Part shown: in pieces, positions 51,823 to 64,000 of the stretch | Layout: each line of letters starts with the position of its first letter | How positions within the stretch are numbered: the stretch's first letter is position 1 | Assembly (NCBI RefSeq): GCF_905475345.1 | Contig: NC_066596.1 | Span: 4,713,001-4,777,000 of the forward strand | Reading direction: 5' to 3' | From: Vespula vulgaris | Taxonomy: Eukaryota; Arthropoda; Insecta; Hymenoptera; Vespidae | Length of the DNA stretch: 64,000 nt | Made by a program: the position numbers and the translations under genes | The notes under the pieces: model-generated | Told to the model about the DNA's origin: nothing | The model's input: only the letters and a program-made list of their open reading frames with translations | The model's database searches: none

Positions 51823-52907
51823 TTTGACCGCTACTACTATTAACTGCCTCTACATATATCGGCGTCGTAATAATAACTACTATTATTCAATTTCAAGTAT
51901 CAATTTATATGTAAATTTCAATAGAAATATACTAATAATCACAAATATCTAATGTACATTCTTAAATCTATTGATAAAGTAGAGGAAAGAAGCACGTTTC
52001 GACACATACACGTGCTAACTTGACTCGCATAGCGAATAGCTTCTTATCCCTACTTTTTTCTTTGTTTCTCTTTAACGTTTCTCGCTTCCATACATACAAA
52101 CACAGAGTTTAATTGTTATTTTATTACCACGTTCTACGGTATTATATTTTGTTTACAAATAAGATTTTAACATCATAAACGCTATCTTAGTCGATTCTAA
52201 TTCTTGTTAATATTTCATAGTTCATTGATATTTATTCTTTATTCTTATTGGTTAAGACATCATAGGCACCTATAGTTTCGATTATCGAGTTTTCTATCTA
52301 TATATATGTGAAACATTCTCATTGGTCGTTGAGTTACTACAATTATATATATCGTTCATCAAAAGATGGCCGACATGTTCTGTCGCAAGTATCGTCTGCT
52401 AATGTCAAACTTACGATAATTATTTTCATAGAATTAAATAATTGAATTTCTTAACTACAAGATAATTTTGTTTTCTTTGTAATTAATAATGTTCAAATAT
52501 GTCGATCTGTGATTTTATTTATTTATTAATGCCTTTATATTGTTATTTTCATCAGCCAGGTTCACCTTCTTGATATTAGATACTCATTGTGGTCAATTTA
52601 TTACGGTTGGTTCCATGTTTCAATAAGATTTTGAATCTATTATATTTTGTAATTTTTCTGCGCAATAGTCATTTTAGAAGGTTGTGTAGAACAGTTATAT
52701 TCTGAATGGCGAAATTCTTTTGCTTCTAAAGTGAAAAGGATTAACCTTTATCATAGTTTATGTAATACTATCTATTGTAGAATTGATCATTTTATTTTAC
52801 AGTATATTGATAGGAGAGATTGTTTATCAAATGAATAGTCTTGAATATTAGTTACAATATAATATCAATTTCATTTATTAGTGAAATATAAAAGATATGA
52901 TATCAAA
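51823..52907. other. divergent promoter region of WDR43 and RABGGTB
   Basis: About 1.1 kb between two housekeeping genes that point away from each other. I see no TATA box at a convincing place and no coding frame. The RABGGTB 5' UTR must end at 52,907. An upstream ATG at 52,898 is out of frame with the RABGGTB start. Confidence 0.6.
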
Positions 52908-54466
52908 ATGGTTAGTATGTATATTTATATTTAATATATACATCTGTATTTTTATATTAACATAATTTTATTATATCTTTTATAGCCTATGTTAACGTAT
53001 GATGTTAAACTACCAGCTGTTGTTCCAGAATTATTAATAGAAAAGCATGCAGATTATCTCATTGCATATGGAAACAATAAAGATGAATATGTAAGTAATA
53101 CTTACATTTAACCCTTTAGGCACTGTGCACCACTTCCTGCTAGATACTCTTGTAGGATACACCATTATGGAGGCTTCTCAATAAGTGACATTTTAAGACA
53201 AATAGCTACTACAGTGATTGAAATTTTTATGTGAAACTTGTATGCATTAATGTTACAATTAACAAGGGTTAAACAAGGGTTGAATTGGTTGAATTTTCAC
53301 TCATTAATTTTTCAGACTTACTGTATGACAGAACATCTACGAATGTCTGGTGTATATTGGGGCCTTAATGCATTAGATTTAATGGGGAAACTTGATCGTA
53401 CCAACAAAGAGGAAGTCTTAGAATTCGTCAAACAGTGTCAAAGTGATAGTGGTGGTTTTTCTGCTAGCATAAAGCATGATCCACATTTACTTTATACACT
53501 TAGTGCAGTTCAAATATTATGCCTTTATGACGCATTAGATGTAGTAGATAAAGATAAAATCGTTAAATATATTAAAGAAAGGCAACAACAAGATGGTAGT
53601 TTCACTGGTGATATCTGGGGTGAAGTAGACACTAGATTTTCCTTCTGTGCAATTGCTACTTTATCACTTTTGGTGAGAAATTTTTTAATGTAACATAATA
53701 AATATATAAATCTAAAATTTATTTTTTCTATACATTGTAAACCTTTCTAAAATATTGAGTTTGTAATTTCAGAATCGTTTAGATGCTATAGATGTGGAAA
53801 AAGCTGTAGAATTTGTAATTAAATGTATGAATTTTGATGGGGGATTTGGTTCTAAGCCTGGATCTGAAAGTCATGCTGGTTTAGTTTATTGTTGTGTAGG
53901 ACTTTTATCAATAACAGGTAATGCATGTTACAATTGGTATAAGAAAGCATACATGTATGTACATAGAACTTTTCATGAGTTATTTTTTTTATATTTAGGG
54001 CATTTGCATTTAATAGATGCAGATCGTTTAGCTTGGTGGTTATGTGAAAGACAGCTTCCATCTGGTGGTTTAAATGGTAGACCAGAAAAACTACCAGATG
54101 TATGTTATTCTTGGTGGGTGCTCTCTACACTTACAATTTTAAATCGTCTTCATTGGATAGATAAAAAACGTTTAGTAAGTAATTAATGTAAGAAAAAGAT
54201 ATCATTAAATAAAACGAAGTGGTATGCAAATATCTTCATTTTTTATACTACAGGTAGATTACGTTTTGACGTGTCAGGATATCGATAGTGGAGGTTTTGG
54301 CGATAGACCTGGTGATATCGCTGATCCTTTTCATACATTATTTGGACTTACTGCATTATCGTTACTGCATACTGATTATCCTTTGAAAGACGTAAATCCA
54401 ACTTATTGTTTACCACAATATGTAGTAGATCGTTTGGGTCTGGTACCAACACGAGTGGACATATGA
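52908..54466 (+). CDS. RABGGTB: geranylgeranyl transferase type-2 subunit beta (332 aa)
   Basis: Six coding exons: 52,908-52,910 (only the ATG), 52,986-53,090, 53,316-53,672, 53,773-53,917, 53,999-54,174 and 54,254-54,466. The product matches the mammalian subunit in length and layout, an alpha-alpha barrel of prenyltransferase repeats (DSGGFSASIKHDPHLLYTLSA, FDGGFGSKPGSESHAG, LPSGGLNGRPEKLPDVCYSWW, GGFGDRPGDIADPFHTLFG). The zinc ligands are visible as Asp237 and Cys239 (PDVCYSWW) and His289 (DPFHTLFG), one less than the human numbers. With the alpha subunit and Rab escort protein it adds geranylgeranyl to C-terminal Rab cysteines in the cytosol. The intron at 53,918-53,998 is 81 nt and stop-free, so read-through predictions would add 27 false residues. 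Confidence 0.97.
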
Positions 54467-56161
54467 TTCGATACATATATACATTGCACAATTTAAAAGT
54501 AAGTTTAAATTATGTAACATTCAATTGTATTACATTTATGTATTACAAATCATAATGGGATATGGAATATAATTTTTTATGTACACTATTATCTTTTCTC
54601 TTTCCTATAGAATAACAAATTTTATTCCAAGAAAAGAGAAGTGAATTAAATTATTAATAATAATCATATCTAATTTGTAAAAAATGTTATATCTTTTGCA
54701 AAAATCATTTGTAAAAAATAGTACTTTTTAAGGGTAGGTTTTACACAAGCAAAAGCAGGGATCTATTTTTTACTGGTAACTGGAACGAAAGTTTCTATTT
54801 TACCAACTATGAAGTAAAATAGATTTTTTCGTTATCTATGAATACTGATACTTTATCATCAATCGGTGATGGATAATTACTTTACCATCAGTTGGCTTAA
54901 AAAAATCTATTTTACCGAGAATCAGTAGATAGGAATTTTTATTATCTATCATCGATATAACGGGTAACTGTTATACGTTGATGAAATATATGAATAGATA
55001 TCTACTATTACCAACATTTTTGTGGCAACAGATATCTATAATGTCAGCTATTATTGATATTTTTATTCATCGATAATACAACAATCTATCAAAGAGCTAA
55101 TAACTTCATCTCTTTTACTGCAAATTTCAAGAGACAACCTTATATGAAAAATGTTGAAAATACTGCTGAAAATGTTGAAATGAACCCAAGTGTAATTCTT
55201 GACCAATTTTGACGAACAAGGTTTCATTCTTACGTATAAACTATTCTTGAAAGAACAGTATTTTTTGACATATAATTAATAGCCTTAACAAACATAAATT
55301 ATTAATTATGGATTCATAGAAGGAATTATTTATAGTGAAACACTTGAGAAATAAAATAAACGAGTAAATGAGCAAAATAAATGAAACTAAAATAATTAAA
55401 TAAATAGAGTAAATAAATAGAAAAGCCTAATGAATTATCGTGAGTTCTATGATATCGTATTCAATCGGTCCACGTCTCTGACGGTAGTGAAAGTGCACAC
55501 GTTCGTATGTACCCCACCTTTGACGATGAATAAACGTGCGTGCGCGGACATATTGACGTTAACTGGCCTAAGACCGGCCCGCGTAAAATGAAGCGGGGCA
55601 AAACGTGTTAGTCCCCGAACCAAGAAACTTCTCAACATAGAAAAGACAAATAGTTGCTCCTTGTCGATGTTGACGGGCCGTCGAATATTCTATCTAGCTC
55701 GTATTGGCATAATATCAAAAAAAAAGAAAACATTAATCTTTCAATATCGACAACGTTAATCGAAAAAACGTTATTACATTACAGTCTTCCGTTCTTGATG
55801 GACCAATCCTCGAACGGTGCGACTTGTTATCTAATCGAAAGTAATTTCTTTTAAATTCCGTAATTCGTAGTCGTGTCGTTAACTGCTTAACGATCTTGTA
55901 AATCGTCTTCTATAATCATCGTTTATCGTCTTCAGTGATCGGTCACGTGCGTTTCACTCGATGTAATTATTTTGCGATATCAACAAAGTAACGTACGACG
56001 AAACGCGAAACATTGATTGTGTACAAAGTAATAATAATATATTATATATATATGTGTGTGTGTATTTATTCGGCGAGTAAATGTAAAAAAAGTATTATCA
56101 GATTATAAACCGATCGACACGTTTATGTGACGTGTGAACAACGAAGAAATTTGAAGAAACA
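54467..56161 (+). other. intergenic and 5' flank of the spatzle-like gene
   Basis: The first part is AT-rich RABGGTB 3' flank, then a degenerate short-period repeat tract (separate entry). A less AT-rich patch at 55,440-55,650 and TA/TG-rich sequence near 56,040-56,060 precede the first candidate spatzle exon. A 63-codon minus-strand frame at 55,447-55,638 has no supporting features. Confidence 0.5.
54755..54965 (+). repeat. degenerate tandem repeat, period about 30 nt (tract 1)
   Basis: Variants of a core like ATCTATTTTACCAA recur at about 54,761, 54,793, 54,822, 54,851, 54,879, 54,905 and 54,935, spaced 26-32 nt. One unit reads GTAAAATAGATTTTTTCG, very close to GTAAAACAAGGATTTTTTGC in the tract at 61,530, so both tracts seem to be one family in the same orientation. 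Confidence 0.55.
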
Positions 56162-59100
56162 ATGAATCGGAAAACGAGAATAATTTTAGCAGAACTATTT
56201 CTATTTGTAAGTATTGAACGATTGATTGATAAATAATTGTATTGTTTAATTAATGATATTTAAAGTGTAACGATCATTTTTTCTTTATTAATATTTTTAT
56301 TGTACATGTTAACTACTATTGTTACTATAGCAAGTGAGTTGCAAATTTAGTTTATTATAAACTTTACTTCGTACAAGAGAGAGGCTTATAATTATAATAA
56401 TTTTTCATTACTTGTTTTCTCAGCGTCCATACGACAATCGATGACTCGCTAATAGCTTTGGCGATGTCATGCGATGAGTCAAGGGAAAGAAAGATCATTA
56501 ATGTAATACGAATCAATCCGTTTTGTATAGAGACGTTACATCAGGATTCGATTCTATTAATAATAAAAAAAGAAGGAACATTTGCAATTAGAAATATATT
56601 TCCATTTAATGGACTTTAATGGAAAATATGATAATTGTTAACAGGGAATACATTGACGTCTTATCGTTTCATACCTATTCTTTTTTTTTTTTAATACGTT
56701 GCATGTGTTTTTTTTATCTTTAATTAAGAACGAGTCTGCTTGACAGAGAAACTATTATGATGTTAACATCTTAATCATTATGTATGAGTTTGTGATTTAT
56801 GTTTACCTCGGCAATGATAAAAACGACATATTCGAGCGAGTTTATTCCGTCGAATCCGGGTTGAGTCACTCTTGGTTTCGTGAAGGTGGAACGACCTTGC
56901 AAGCGGCCAAAGACTCTTCAAAAGTAATGAGCTTTCGAATCGACAGAGAGAACGACGTCCGTCGCGGCTCATCAATTTTTGTTGCATTCTCGAAATCTTT
57001 TTGGTTAATATAGATATATTTAAATATAAATTAATTATATCAATTTAAAGCGAACAGGACTAAAGAATAAAGTAAACTTAACAAAAAGAAACTATATCGA
57101 AAATATAACTTTTATGGGCTTTTAAAAATTGTTTCATTAGATATTCTATATAACATTAATTTTCATATTATTGATTTAATATCGATGTAATAAATGAAAA
57201 AAAAAAATCGTAAGATATTTTTAGCCGGAACACAGGGTGAACCTTGTACGGAGTATGGTTGTCCCGGACGACCACAATATGAACCTTTTGTCCCAGCACC
57301 TCCAGGACACACCCCGAGATGTGCCAAGCCAGGACAAACGTTTTGTGAGTCTCTGGATCATTATCCTCAGTAAGTAAAACGCAAATGAAAATATAAATGC
57401 TTCATCTTAAATGAACACATAATAGAAAAAATACGATGTCACTGACTTCTAGTAAAATCGAACGATGAACTATTATCTTTTTTCATTTAACATTACTCGA
57501 GAAAAAGAAAGAGAAGAAAGATAAGAAGGGGAAAAAATTTAAGTCAGGCCCGGTTCCAAGTATTGAAATTCTTACGAACGTTCCCGAGTCTTGTGCGGCA
57601 TACGAATGATCTCCATGCGTGTCAAATCTTCCTTCCCGAAGGGAAAGTCACGGAAGAAATGGTGCCATAATTCGATATTCTTTAACGTAATTTTATTTAT
57701 GCCTTATCCTTTTTTCCTTCTTTCGTCGATGCTCTTGCAAAGATAGAGGAAAAGAAAAAGAGGGAGAGAGAGAGAGAGAAATAGAAAAAAGAAGAAATTT
57801 GATTCGTATAAAATCGCGTAACTATTATGTAAAAAGGAACGAGGTCGAAGATACAAAGTTATCATTACGTACGAGCACGATATCATCCGTGAGTTTCGTG
57901 GTATGATCATCGAACCATGACCGTGGCCTTGATGTGGTCATGCTCGGCACCTGCTGAGATAATTATCGAATCCGTTACGAAAATGATTCTCTTTTAAAAA
58001 AGTGACCCCACTTTATATATTTATTGTAACGTTAATTCATTTTTCATTCAATTTTTTTTTTATTCGCTTAACATAATAATTGTATATAAATTTTGCAATA
58101 CTTTGATTTTTCATTACAGGAATGAATAGAACTTTATTGCTTGAACATTGATATCATTTCTTAATTTTTTATTCATATTTCATTATGATCAGTTATGCAT
58201 TACTTTGTTACTCTATATAATCATAAGGATAGAAATTTATGTGCTCAAAATAGTTTTGAAAACGAAAATGGGTCTGAAAGATATATCGAACAGACAAAGA
58301 TAGAAGACGGAAAGGAATTTCATAACGAAATTTCTCACGATGTTTTGTACCTCATGTAGACATGATAGAACATGGCCTGGTTTCAACTATTACATCCAAG
58401 ATGTATATACTGCTAGGCTAGTCAATATTATTATCTCACGTGGCAAAGAGACAGGAGTCTGTTGGGAAAGAAAATCCATGCACGTTCAAGGAACCGTGTC
58501 TACAATTATATGATCTTTGAAAGTGTATTTTTTTAACACACACTCTCTTTCTCTCTCTTTCTCTCTTTCACTTTTTTCATTGAATATAATACTATTTCTT
58601 AATGTAATTGTTTCAGATATATTCTTAACCAGTTCGTAAGAAATATAATTCAACTGTAATATATTTCCCGTTGTCACAGATTTTACAAGCATGAAAAATC
58701 TAATTTAATAAAAATAACATTTAATAAGTTTAGAAACAATATCATAACAATTCATTTCTTTGCGTATTAATTTTCGAATTAACACAATTCATTTAAAAAT
58801 GTATCTTATAGTTTTCAAAGACTTCAAAGTATTCATGCATAATTTATTCAGATCAAGGCGTAACAGTGTTCGATAGATCTATATTTTTTTTTAATTCGAA
58901 CTTCATAGAAGGAGCTCAAGTACTTTGATATTTTATTTTTCAACGCCCACGACTTCCTTCTTAACGTGACAATCACTCACATGAAGAAATAAATTCATCG
59001 TGGTCACTATTCTTAGATCGATACATAGTGAAAGGCTATGCTTTCTTACTGCTTCAGAGAAGCGCGTAACTCCGGTCGACCTCTTTCTTATTCTTGCAGA

Positions 59101-60984
59101 AATAAATAAAAAAAAGTTGTGAATATTTTTAATAAACGAAACGGTAATCGAACGTTGGCAATGCAAGTAAAATATTTCTAGCTTGTAGCAAGAGATATTT
59201 GGTTATAAGTTTCTTGAATATTCATGAATCTAACGAATTTGAAAGATTAATTCGAAGATATTCGGAAGATTAAGAAGACATTATTAGAAAAACGTTAGAG
59301 TAAAAAAAAAAAAAGAGAGAGAGAGAGAGAAGGAGAGAAGTCGTGAGATTAAAGATTATTCTCGATTACGGTCAACCGTGAACGAAGAATACCGAGGTTG
59401 TATAACGGTCACGAATGAGAGAAGAAAATACATTATAGCTGTCGGTTATGAATTAAACATCGGAAACACCTTTTAACGATGTTTCTCGCTTCGGAGAAAG
59501 TTTAAACATCTATGTACAGCATACATCTTGGATATATTCAATTCGTTTTACGTAGATAACATTACGAATTTCTCGCCCTATCAACTTCTTACCGTCGAAT
59601 CTTTTTTCTCCGATAGCGCCGTCGACAGAAAGAAGTCGTCAACTTCTTGACCCGATCGTTTTGAAAGTCTATGAGACGCTCATAATGTGGAACGTGTACA
59701 GACATTTCTTTTTCTTCTTTTTCTGCTCGCTAACGATTGGAATTCGAAATTAGCATACGTAATGCTTGTGTTGAGAATACGATCAAAGTCTTTTGAATCT
59801 TTGTAATCTTCATAAAACATTGCTTGCATTGTCTTATCTTTTTTATATTACAGACAGCTTATAAAATTCCTCGTCGATAAGTGTAGTTTTGACTTCAGTA
59901 CAGCGTTGAGAGATGAGTCTCATGAAGATTTCAATGCTTACAGGTTTGTGAACAGATATGAATATTATGTGAATAATAGAATAATATTGCAAATGTACCT
60001 ATTTATTTAATAAAATAAATGATCATATCAGCTCATCACCTGATTATCATCAAGGTTACGAATATCCGCGACAAGATACCCCTACTTTATATTCACAGCC
60101 TTTGCCTATTTTACCAACTCACTATCCAGTGGGTAGACAACCAACTTTAATATACGGGCCACCGTTTAATAGTACTCATCACAATGGGTAAATATACGCT
60201 TCGTAAATAATACTTTGCTTTATGTATTAATAAAATGAAATACAAGGAAGTTATGTTAACTCAGGTACAAATATGCGGTACCTCCAAGACCTGAAAGAAA
60301 TCCATTTTTGGATGTAGAATCTTCAGCGAAGTATCGTCCACAACATTCAGAATATCCTATATACTCTCAAGCGCCATCTTTGAAATCATTCAAGCAAGAT
60401 CAAACGTGGTGGACGAGTAATGGGTGAGACATTTTTAAACATTGTATTTTTCGAGGGTTGATAATTTTATCGCGAGCTATATTTCGATTCAGGTATGTAC
60501 GTAGCAATAAAATGGCACCACGAACGTTCCACGAGAATCCGCTCTTACAGTATGTGAACCTGAAAACGGAACGAACGAAGAGGCAAGTGAATACGGATAC
60601 CGTCGTTCTTTGTCCAACTGAAGCGCAATACATTACACCAAAAGCTGCCCTTAACAATCGAGGTAACTGGATGTATGTCGTTAATCTCGCAGAACAGGAC
60701 GACAAATATTCGCAACTTGTCAAAAGTGAAAAGTGTTCGTAAGTAAATATATCATATTTTTGTTTCAATATTTAGCAATGAGTTTGTATGTATATTTTTA
60801 TTTTTATAGAACGAACACTTGTAATGGTCTATGCTCTCTTCCTGCTGGATATACGAGCACATGCCAGCAACAATTTGTGCAAAAGAGACTGGTTGCATTA
60901 GAGGGAAGCGGAAATCGACTTTACACTGATATTTTTTGGTTCCCACATGGTTGCTCATGTCACGTTAGATTTAACGGTTTATAA
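56162..60984 (+). CDS. spatzle-like prepropeptide (about 341 aa), Spz3/Spz4 type
   Basis: Candidate exon 1 56,162-56,206 (MNRKTRIILAELFLF), then 57,215-57,369, 59,854-59,943, 60,032-60,187, 60,265-60,423, 60,493-60,738 and 60,810-60,984. With the 57,215 acceptor the signal peptide reads ...LFLFIFLAG. The prodomain has conserved cysteines (PCTEYGCPG, GQTFCESLDHYPQQLIKFLVDKC) and a Tyr/Pro-rich middle. A dibasic furin-type site RTKR (about residues 229-232) precedes a cystine-knot domain of about 109 residues with seven cysteines (GNWMYVVN, CNGLCSLPAGYTSTCQQQFVQKRLVALEG, LYTDIFWFPHGCSC), the number typical of Spatzle. Such proteins are secreted, proteolytically activated Toll-family or neurotrophic ligands. 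GNWMYVVN and FVQKRL favour Spz3/4 over Spz1. The start exon is the uncertain part. Confidence 0.85.
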
Positions 60985-61108
60985 AAATAACATATTTATT
61001 AATTAGAAATTTAAGTAATCGCAATAACGATTAGCAAAGAGAATATCATCATAAATTCTTCCATTATCGTGATAAAACAAGAAATCATCGAAACGTAGTA
61101 AAGTCAAT

Positions 61109-61114
61109 AATAAA
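61109..61114 (+). promoter_or_regulatory. candidate poly(A) signal of the spatzle-like gene
   Basis: AATAAA about 125 nt after the stop codon, the first canonical hexamer downstream that I see. Confidence 0.5.
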
Positions 61115-61366
61115 GTATAGTATGAATAATTTAGTTACGGTTGATATATATATAAGAGTATATCAAAAGATTAGTATGTAAAAAAACTATGATAGTATTG
61201 TGATCATATTTAATAAGATATTACTAAAAATCAATGTAAGTAATAACAACAAATTATTAATTTACCGATAATTAACATCATCAATGCGATGAAACATGAA
61301 GCAAATGCAAAAAAGCAAATGGAAACCACTACTATTTTGTAAGATTGACCGACTGTTCGGTTAGTA

Positions 61367-61620
61367 AAACAGTTCTTTATTATTATCAATGAATTGCATC
61401 GAAAATAGAACTTTATTATTATTATATTTGGCTTGTAAATCAGGACTTTATCAATCGAGTAGTCGATAAAACAAAAATCTACTATTATTCATTGATGATA
61501 ACACCGGGAACTACTTTAATGACTGACAGTAAAACAAGGATTTTTTGCCATCATCTAGTGACTAGACAGTCTATTGGTGTAGCTATTCTACCAATAAAAC
61601 AGAGATCTACTATTATCTCT
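61367..61620 (+). repeat. degenerate tandem repeat, period about 32 nt (tract 2)
   Basis: Units starting (G/A)TAAAACA followed by a purine-rich spacer and TCTACTATTAT-like sequence occur at about 61,367, 61,467, 61,530 and 61,595, with weaker intermediates near 61,400, 61,436, 61,500 and 61,563. That gives a period of roughly 32 nt. The family resembles the tract at 54,755. Confidence 0.55.
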
Positions 61621-62700
61621 TGCTCCGTTTACTGGGTTATATCGATCGGTATAACTGCGTCCTGTCATACGACTAATTTTTAGGGTGATTCATGTATGTT
61701 TAGTGTAGAATACTATTGTTGGAAAGTTATGAAATAGATATATATATATATTTAGAGAGAGGGAAAATTTTTATTAAGAAAACACTAGGTTTATTCGATA
61801 TAATAGATTAACTAGGATCACTTCAGATATTAATCCGTATTGTCGATCTAGGTACTTATGAAATAATGTTTAGGATGCAAGATTATTTGAAGAGTAATAT
61901 CGTTGTTTGACTTTTCATTACCTTCTCTCCTTATCATCTTCCGAATTCGTGGTATCACTCTTATTTTGTACACTCACTAGGCTTCACTTGTCTTAATACT
62001 CAATAGTGATTATCACAGAAATGCGGAAATGAGTTCGTTGAAGTAAAAATAAGGGCTTTGATTCCATCGATTGGATAAGGAGAACGTAAAGGTAGCGAAA
62101 GAAGGAGAACCAGAGCAGGTCAAGCACGCGCAAGGCAGAGTTTTCACGCGTCGGGAGCACGCACCCCGTCCTTTTCACGCACTGCTCACCTTCTCGGCCG
62201 TTGACGCACATACGATCCATGTTGCTGATGCCCGTATCGTTGTTTCTACACCTTCGAATTATGTGTCCCACCATGATCGCAAGACACTTTTTCTCTAACA
62301 CATTTTACACTACATTAATTTTTATTTTAATGGATCAACAATTTCATGACCTTGCTTATGATTTTTTATTCGTTTCTTAACTAAACAGAGTTTTATAGGT
62401 GGTGACTAATTAAAGCCCATGTCTAATACAAATAATATTTTTGCTGATGTTCACTGATGAATGATGTATTGATGCACTGATGAATGACTAATTTTTACAA
62501 AAGTAAAAATTACATAAGAATAAAAGTTTACTTTATCTTATTGAAAAATATTTCTTTTATACGATTACCAGTATTACTAATAGATGATAAGTTGATCTTA
62601 TAACAATCGTTAAATTCAATACCGAGGCAGATCTACCTCTGACCTATTCAAGGAAAATTAAATAAATAAAGCAAAAAAGCTTAAGTATGGCTCGTAAAAG

Positions 62701-63403
62701 GAACTCGATCGAAAGGAACGTTTTACTAGCGATTTTCACGGTTTCTCCCCTTGGTAACGACAGACCGCACACGCGTGCACTTTGCCAAGTACAGAGAGGA
62801 AGAGAAAAACAGAGTAGTACTAAATGAAAGAGAAAGAAAGAGTAGTACTAAGAGAAAGAAGCGTAGGCAATGTCTACCCCCGTGTAGAGAGAATGTAGAA
62901 AGGAAAAAAGCTAGGAGAAGCTCGCGTGCTCTGGAAAGCCAGCTCCGTTGCAGGAGGAAAAATTGAAAGGCCTCCTCCGGTGTATCCTCTTTCTCTCTTT
63001 CCCTCTCGTCCTTTCTCTCTCTTTCTCTTTCTTTCGTAACGCACATACCAACAACATATACGCGCAATATAAGTGCGTGCTATAGATTTCGTTCCACTCC
63101 GTAGAACATGTACTCGTACGATACGTACGTGTCGTATTCACTCGAGACCACCTCTTTCCCTCCAACCTACCCTCGAAACTCACCCCACCTACCCTGACTA
63201 CTCCTGCATCCTCCTCCCTTGCCCTTCTCCACCTGTGAGGAGGAGCAAAAAGGGGTGGATTTCCTAGGCACGTACGATACGCACCTCTACACGTGCGATA
63301 TGTGCACTTATGCTCTCTTTTCCACCCTCCCAGTAGCAACCAACTTGCTCATTCCACCCTCTCTCATGCTCTCTCTCTCTCCCTCTCTTTTTCTCTCTCT
63401 TTC

Positions 63404-63442
<39 letters not shown>

Positions 63443-64000
63443 AAAAACCAGCGCGTAATCCAGCAGCGTACATGCATGTGTAATTTCATAGGTGTATGGT
63501 ACCGAGGCTACTTGAAGGGTTTCCATCTATATGCGTGCACGCACCCCGAGTGAGGAGCACACGCACGTTTCCAGGGAGAGGATGAAGAGAGAGAAAAAGA
63601 GAGAGGGTGTGTGTAGGAAGTCAAGTCCTCGGGACTCTCCATGTGTATGTATATTTTTGTTCGCTCTCATAGTAATAGGCCAAGCGTGTACCTGCGCACG
63701 CAATTATCCTGCGGAGAGTGCCGTCGGGAGCCTTCGAGAAGAGCGGAAGGAGGGAACTATGTTTCTCTCTCTCTCTCTTTTTTCCTTCTCAAGGCTAACG
63801 GCAAATTGCAAATTTCGAGTGCGTTCCCGCGACTTCATTTTTTTACGAGCTCCTGTCTGCCTCTAGCGAGCTTCTCCCTTTTCTTCGTCGTTAGTCTATC
63901 TCTTTCTTTCTCTTTCTCTTTCATTCTTTTTCCGCCTTCTTTCCTTCTTTCTCTTTTTATCTCGCGTTTCTTTTTAGATTCTACCCCTTCTTATGAGACA
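62701..64000. other. GA/CT-rich non-coding sequence
   Basis: The composition returns to that of the first 24 kb, with purine- and pyrimidine-rich blocks and microsatellites. No supported gene. Open frames here are translations of GA/CT repeats. It is probably intron or flank of a gene beyond the window. Confidence 0.6.
63361..63442 (+). repeat. (CT)n microsatellite
   Basis: A CT-rich array with CCCT and TTT interruptions, ending in a perfect CT run. Confidence 0.93.

Larger units (their letters stand above)
60985..62700 (+). other. 3' flank of the spatzle-like gene, AT-rich intergenic
   Basis: AATAAA at 61,109-61,114 could end the spatzle-like mRNA. The tract at 61,367-61,620 is repetitive (separate entry). 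A less AT-rich patch at about 62,070-62,290 is open on both strands, but no family or splice context supports a gene there. Confidence 0.5.

Noticed and set aside
55447..55638. Minus-strand frame of 63 codons upstream of the spatzle-like gene
   Set aside because: It lies in what is probably the 5' flank of a plus-strand gene, has no domain and ends without a poly(A) signal nearby.
62071..62301. Overlapping open frames on both strands in a less AT-rich patch
   Set aside because: No family resemblance and no compatible neighbouring exons. Openness follows from local base composition.
1..64000. CRISPR arrays, phage, integrated virus or transposon cassettes
   Set aside because: No spaced perfect repeats, transposase, integrase or reverse transcriptase motifs were seen. 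The two repeat tracts near the spatzle-like gene are too degenerate to be CRISPR and lie in a eukaryotic gene context.

Overview
The window comes from an insect nuclear genome, most likely a hymenopteran and probably a bee. The genes are split by short introns, the DNA is AT-rich, three hexamerin (larval storage protein) genes lie in tandem, and a spatzle-type cytokine gene is present. No gene looks bacterial or viral, and I saw no recognisable transposon. The species cannot be fixed from sequence alone.

Layout. Bases 1 to about 24,300 hold no convincing multi-exon gene. They carry many (GA)n/(CT)n microsatellites and probably lie in one very long intron of an LMO4-like LIM-only gene, because the LIM1 exon is not visible in the window. 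Its LIM2 and last coding exons are at 24,304-24,447 and 24,968-25,130 (+), followed by about 3 kb of 3' UTR. That gene converges on CCDC40 (28,701-32,458, -), an axonemal coiled-coil ruler protein. ISCA1 (33,324-34,249, -) follows, then three tandem hexamerin genes of 682, 678 and 672 codons (34,917-45,972, all -), each with a TATA box. Next is a small coiled-coil gene I do not recognise (47,390-48,272, -), then WDR43/UTP5 (49,163-51,822, -), divergent from RABGGTB (52,908-54,466, +), and a spatzle-like prepropeptide gene (about 56,162-60,984, +). The last 1.3 kb returns to GA/CT-rich sequence.

Exon boundaries were worked out by hand from GT/AG sites and checked for reading-frame continuity. 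Apart from the first spatzle intron and the 3' end of the unrecognised gene, they are consistent throughout. The genes do not form a pathway. There is a ciliary gene, an Fe-S assembly gene, nutrient storage proteins, a ribosome biogenesis factor, a Rab prenylation enzyme and a secreted ligand. Only the hexamerins form a functional cluster.

Most worth a second look: a 97-codon coding-like reading frame directly after the LMO4 stop codon in the same frame; the unrecognised coiled-coil gene; the unusual first splice junction of the spatzle-like gene; a hexamerin-specific intron loss; and two related degenerate repeat tracts of about 30-nt period on either side of the spatzle-like gene.
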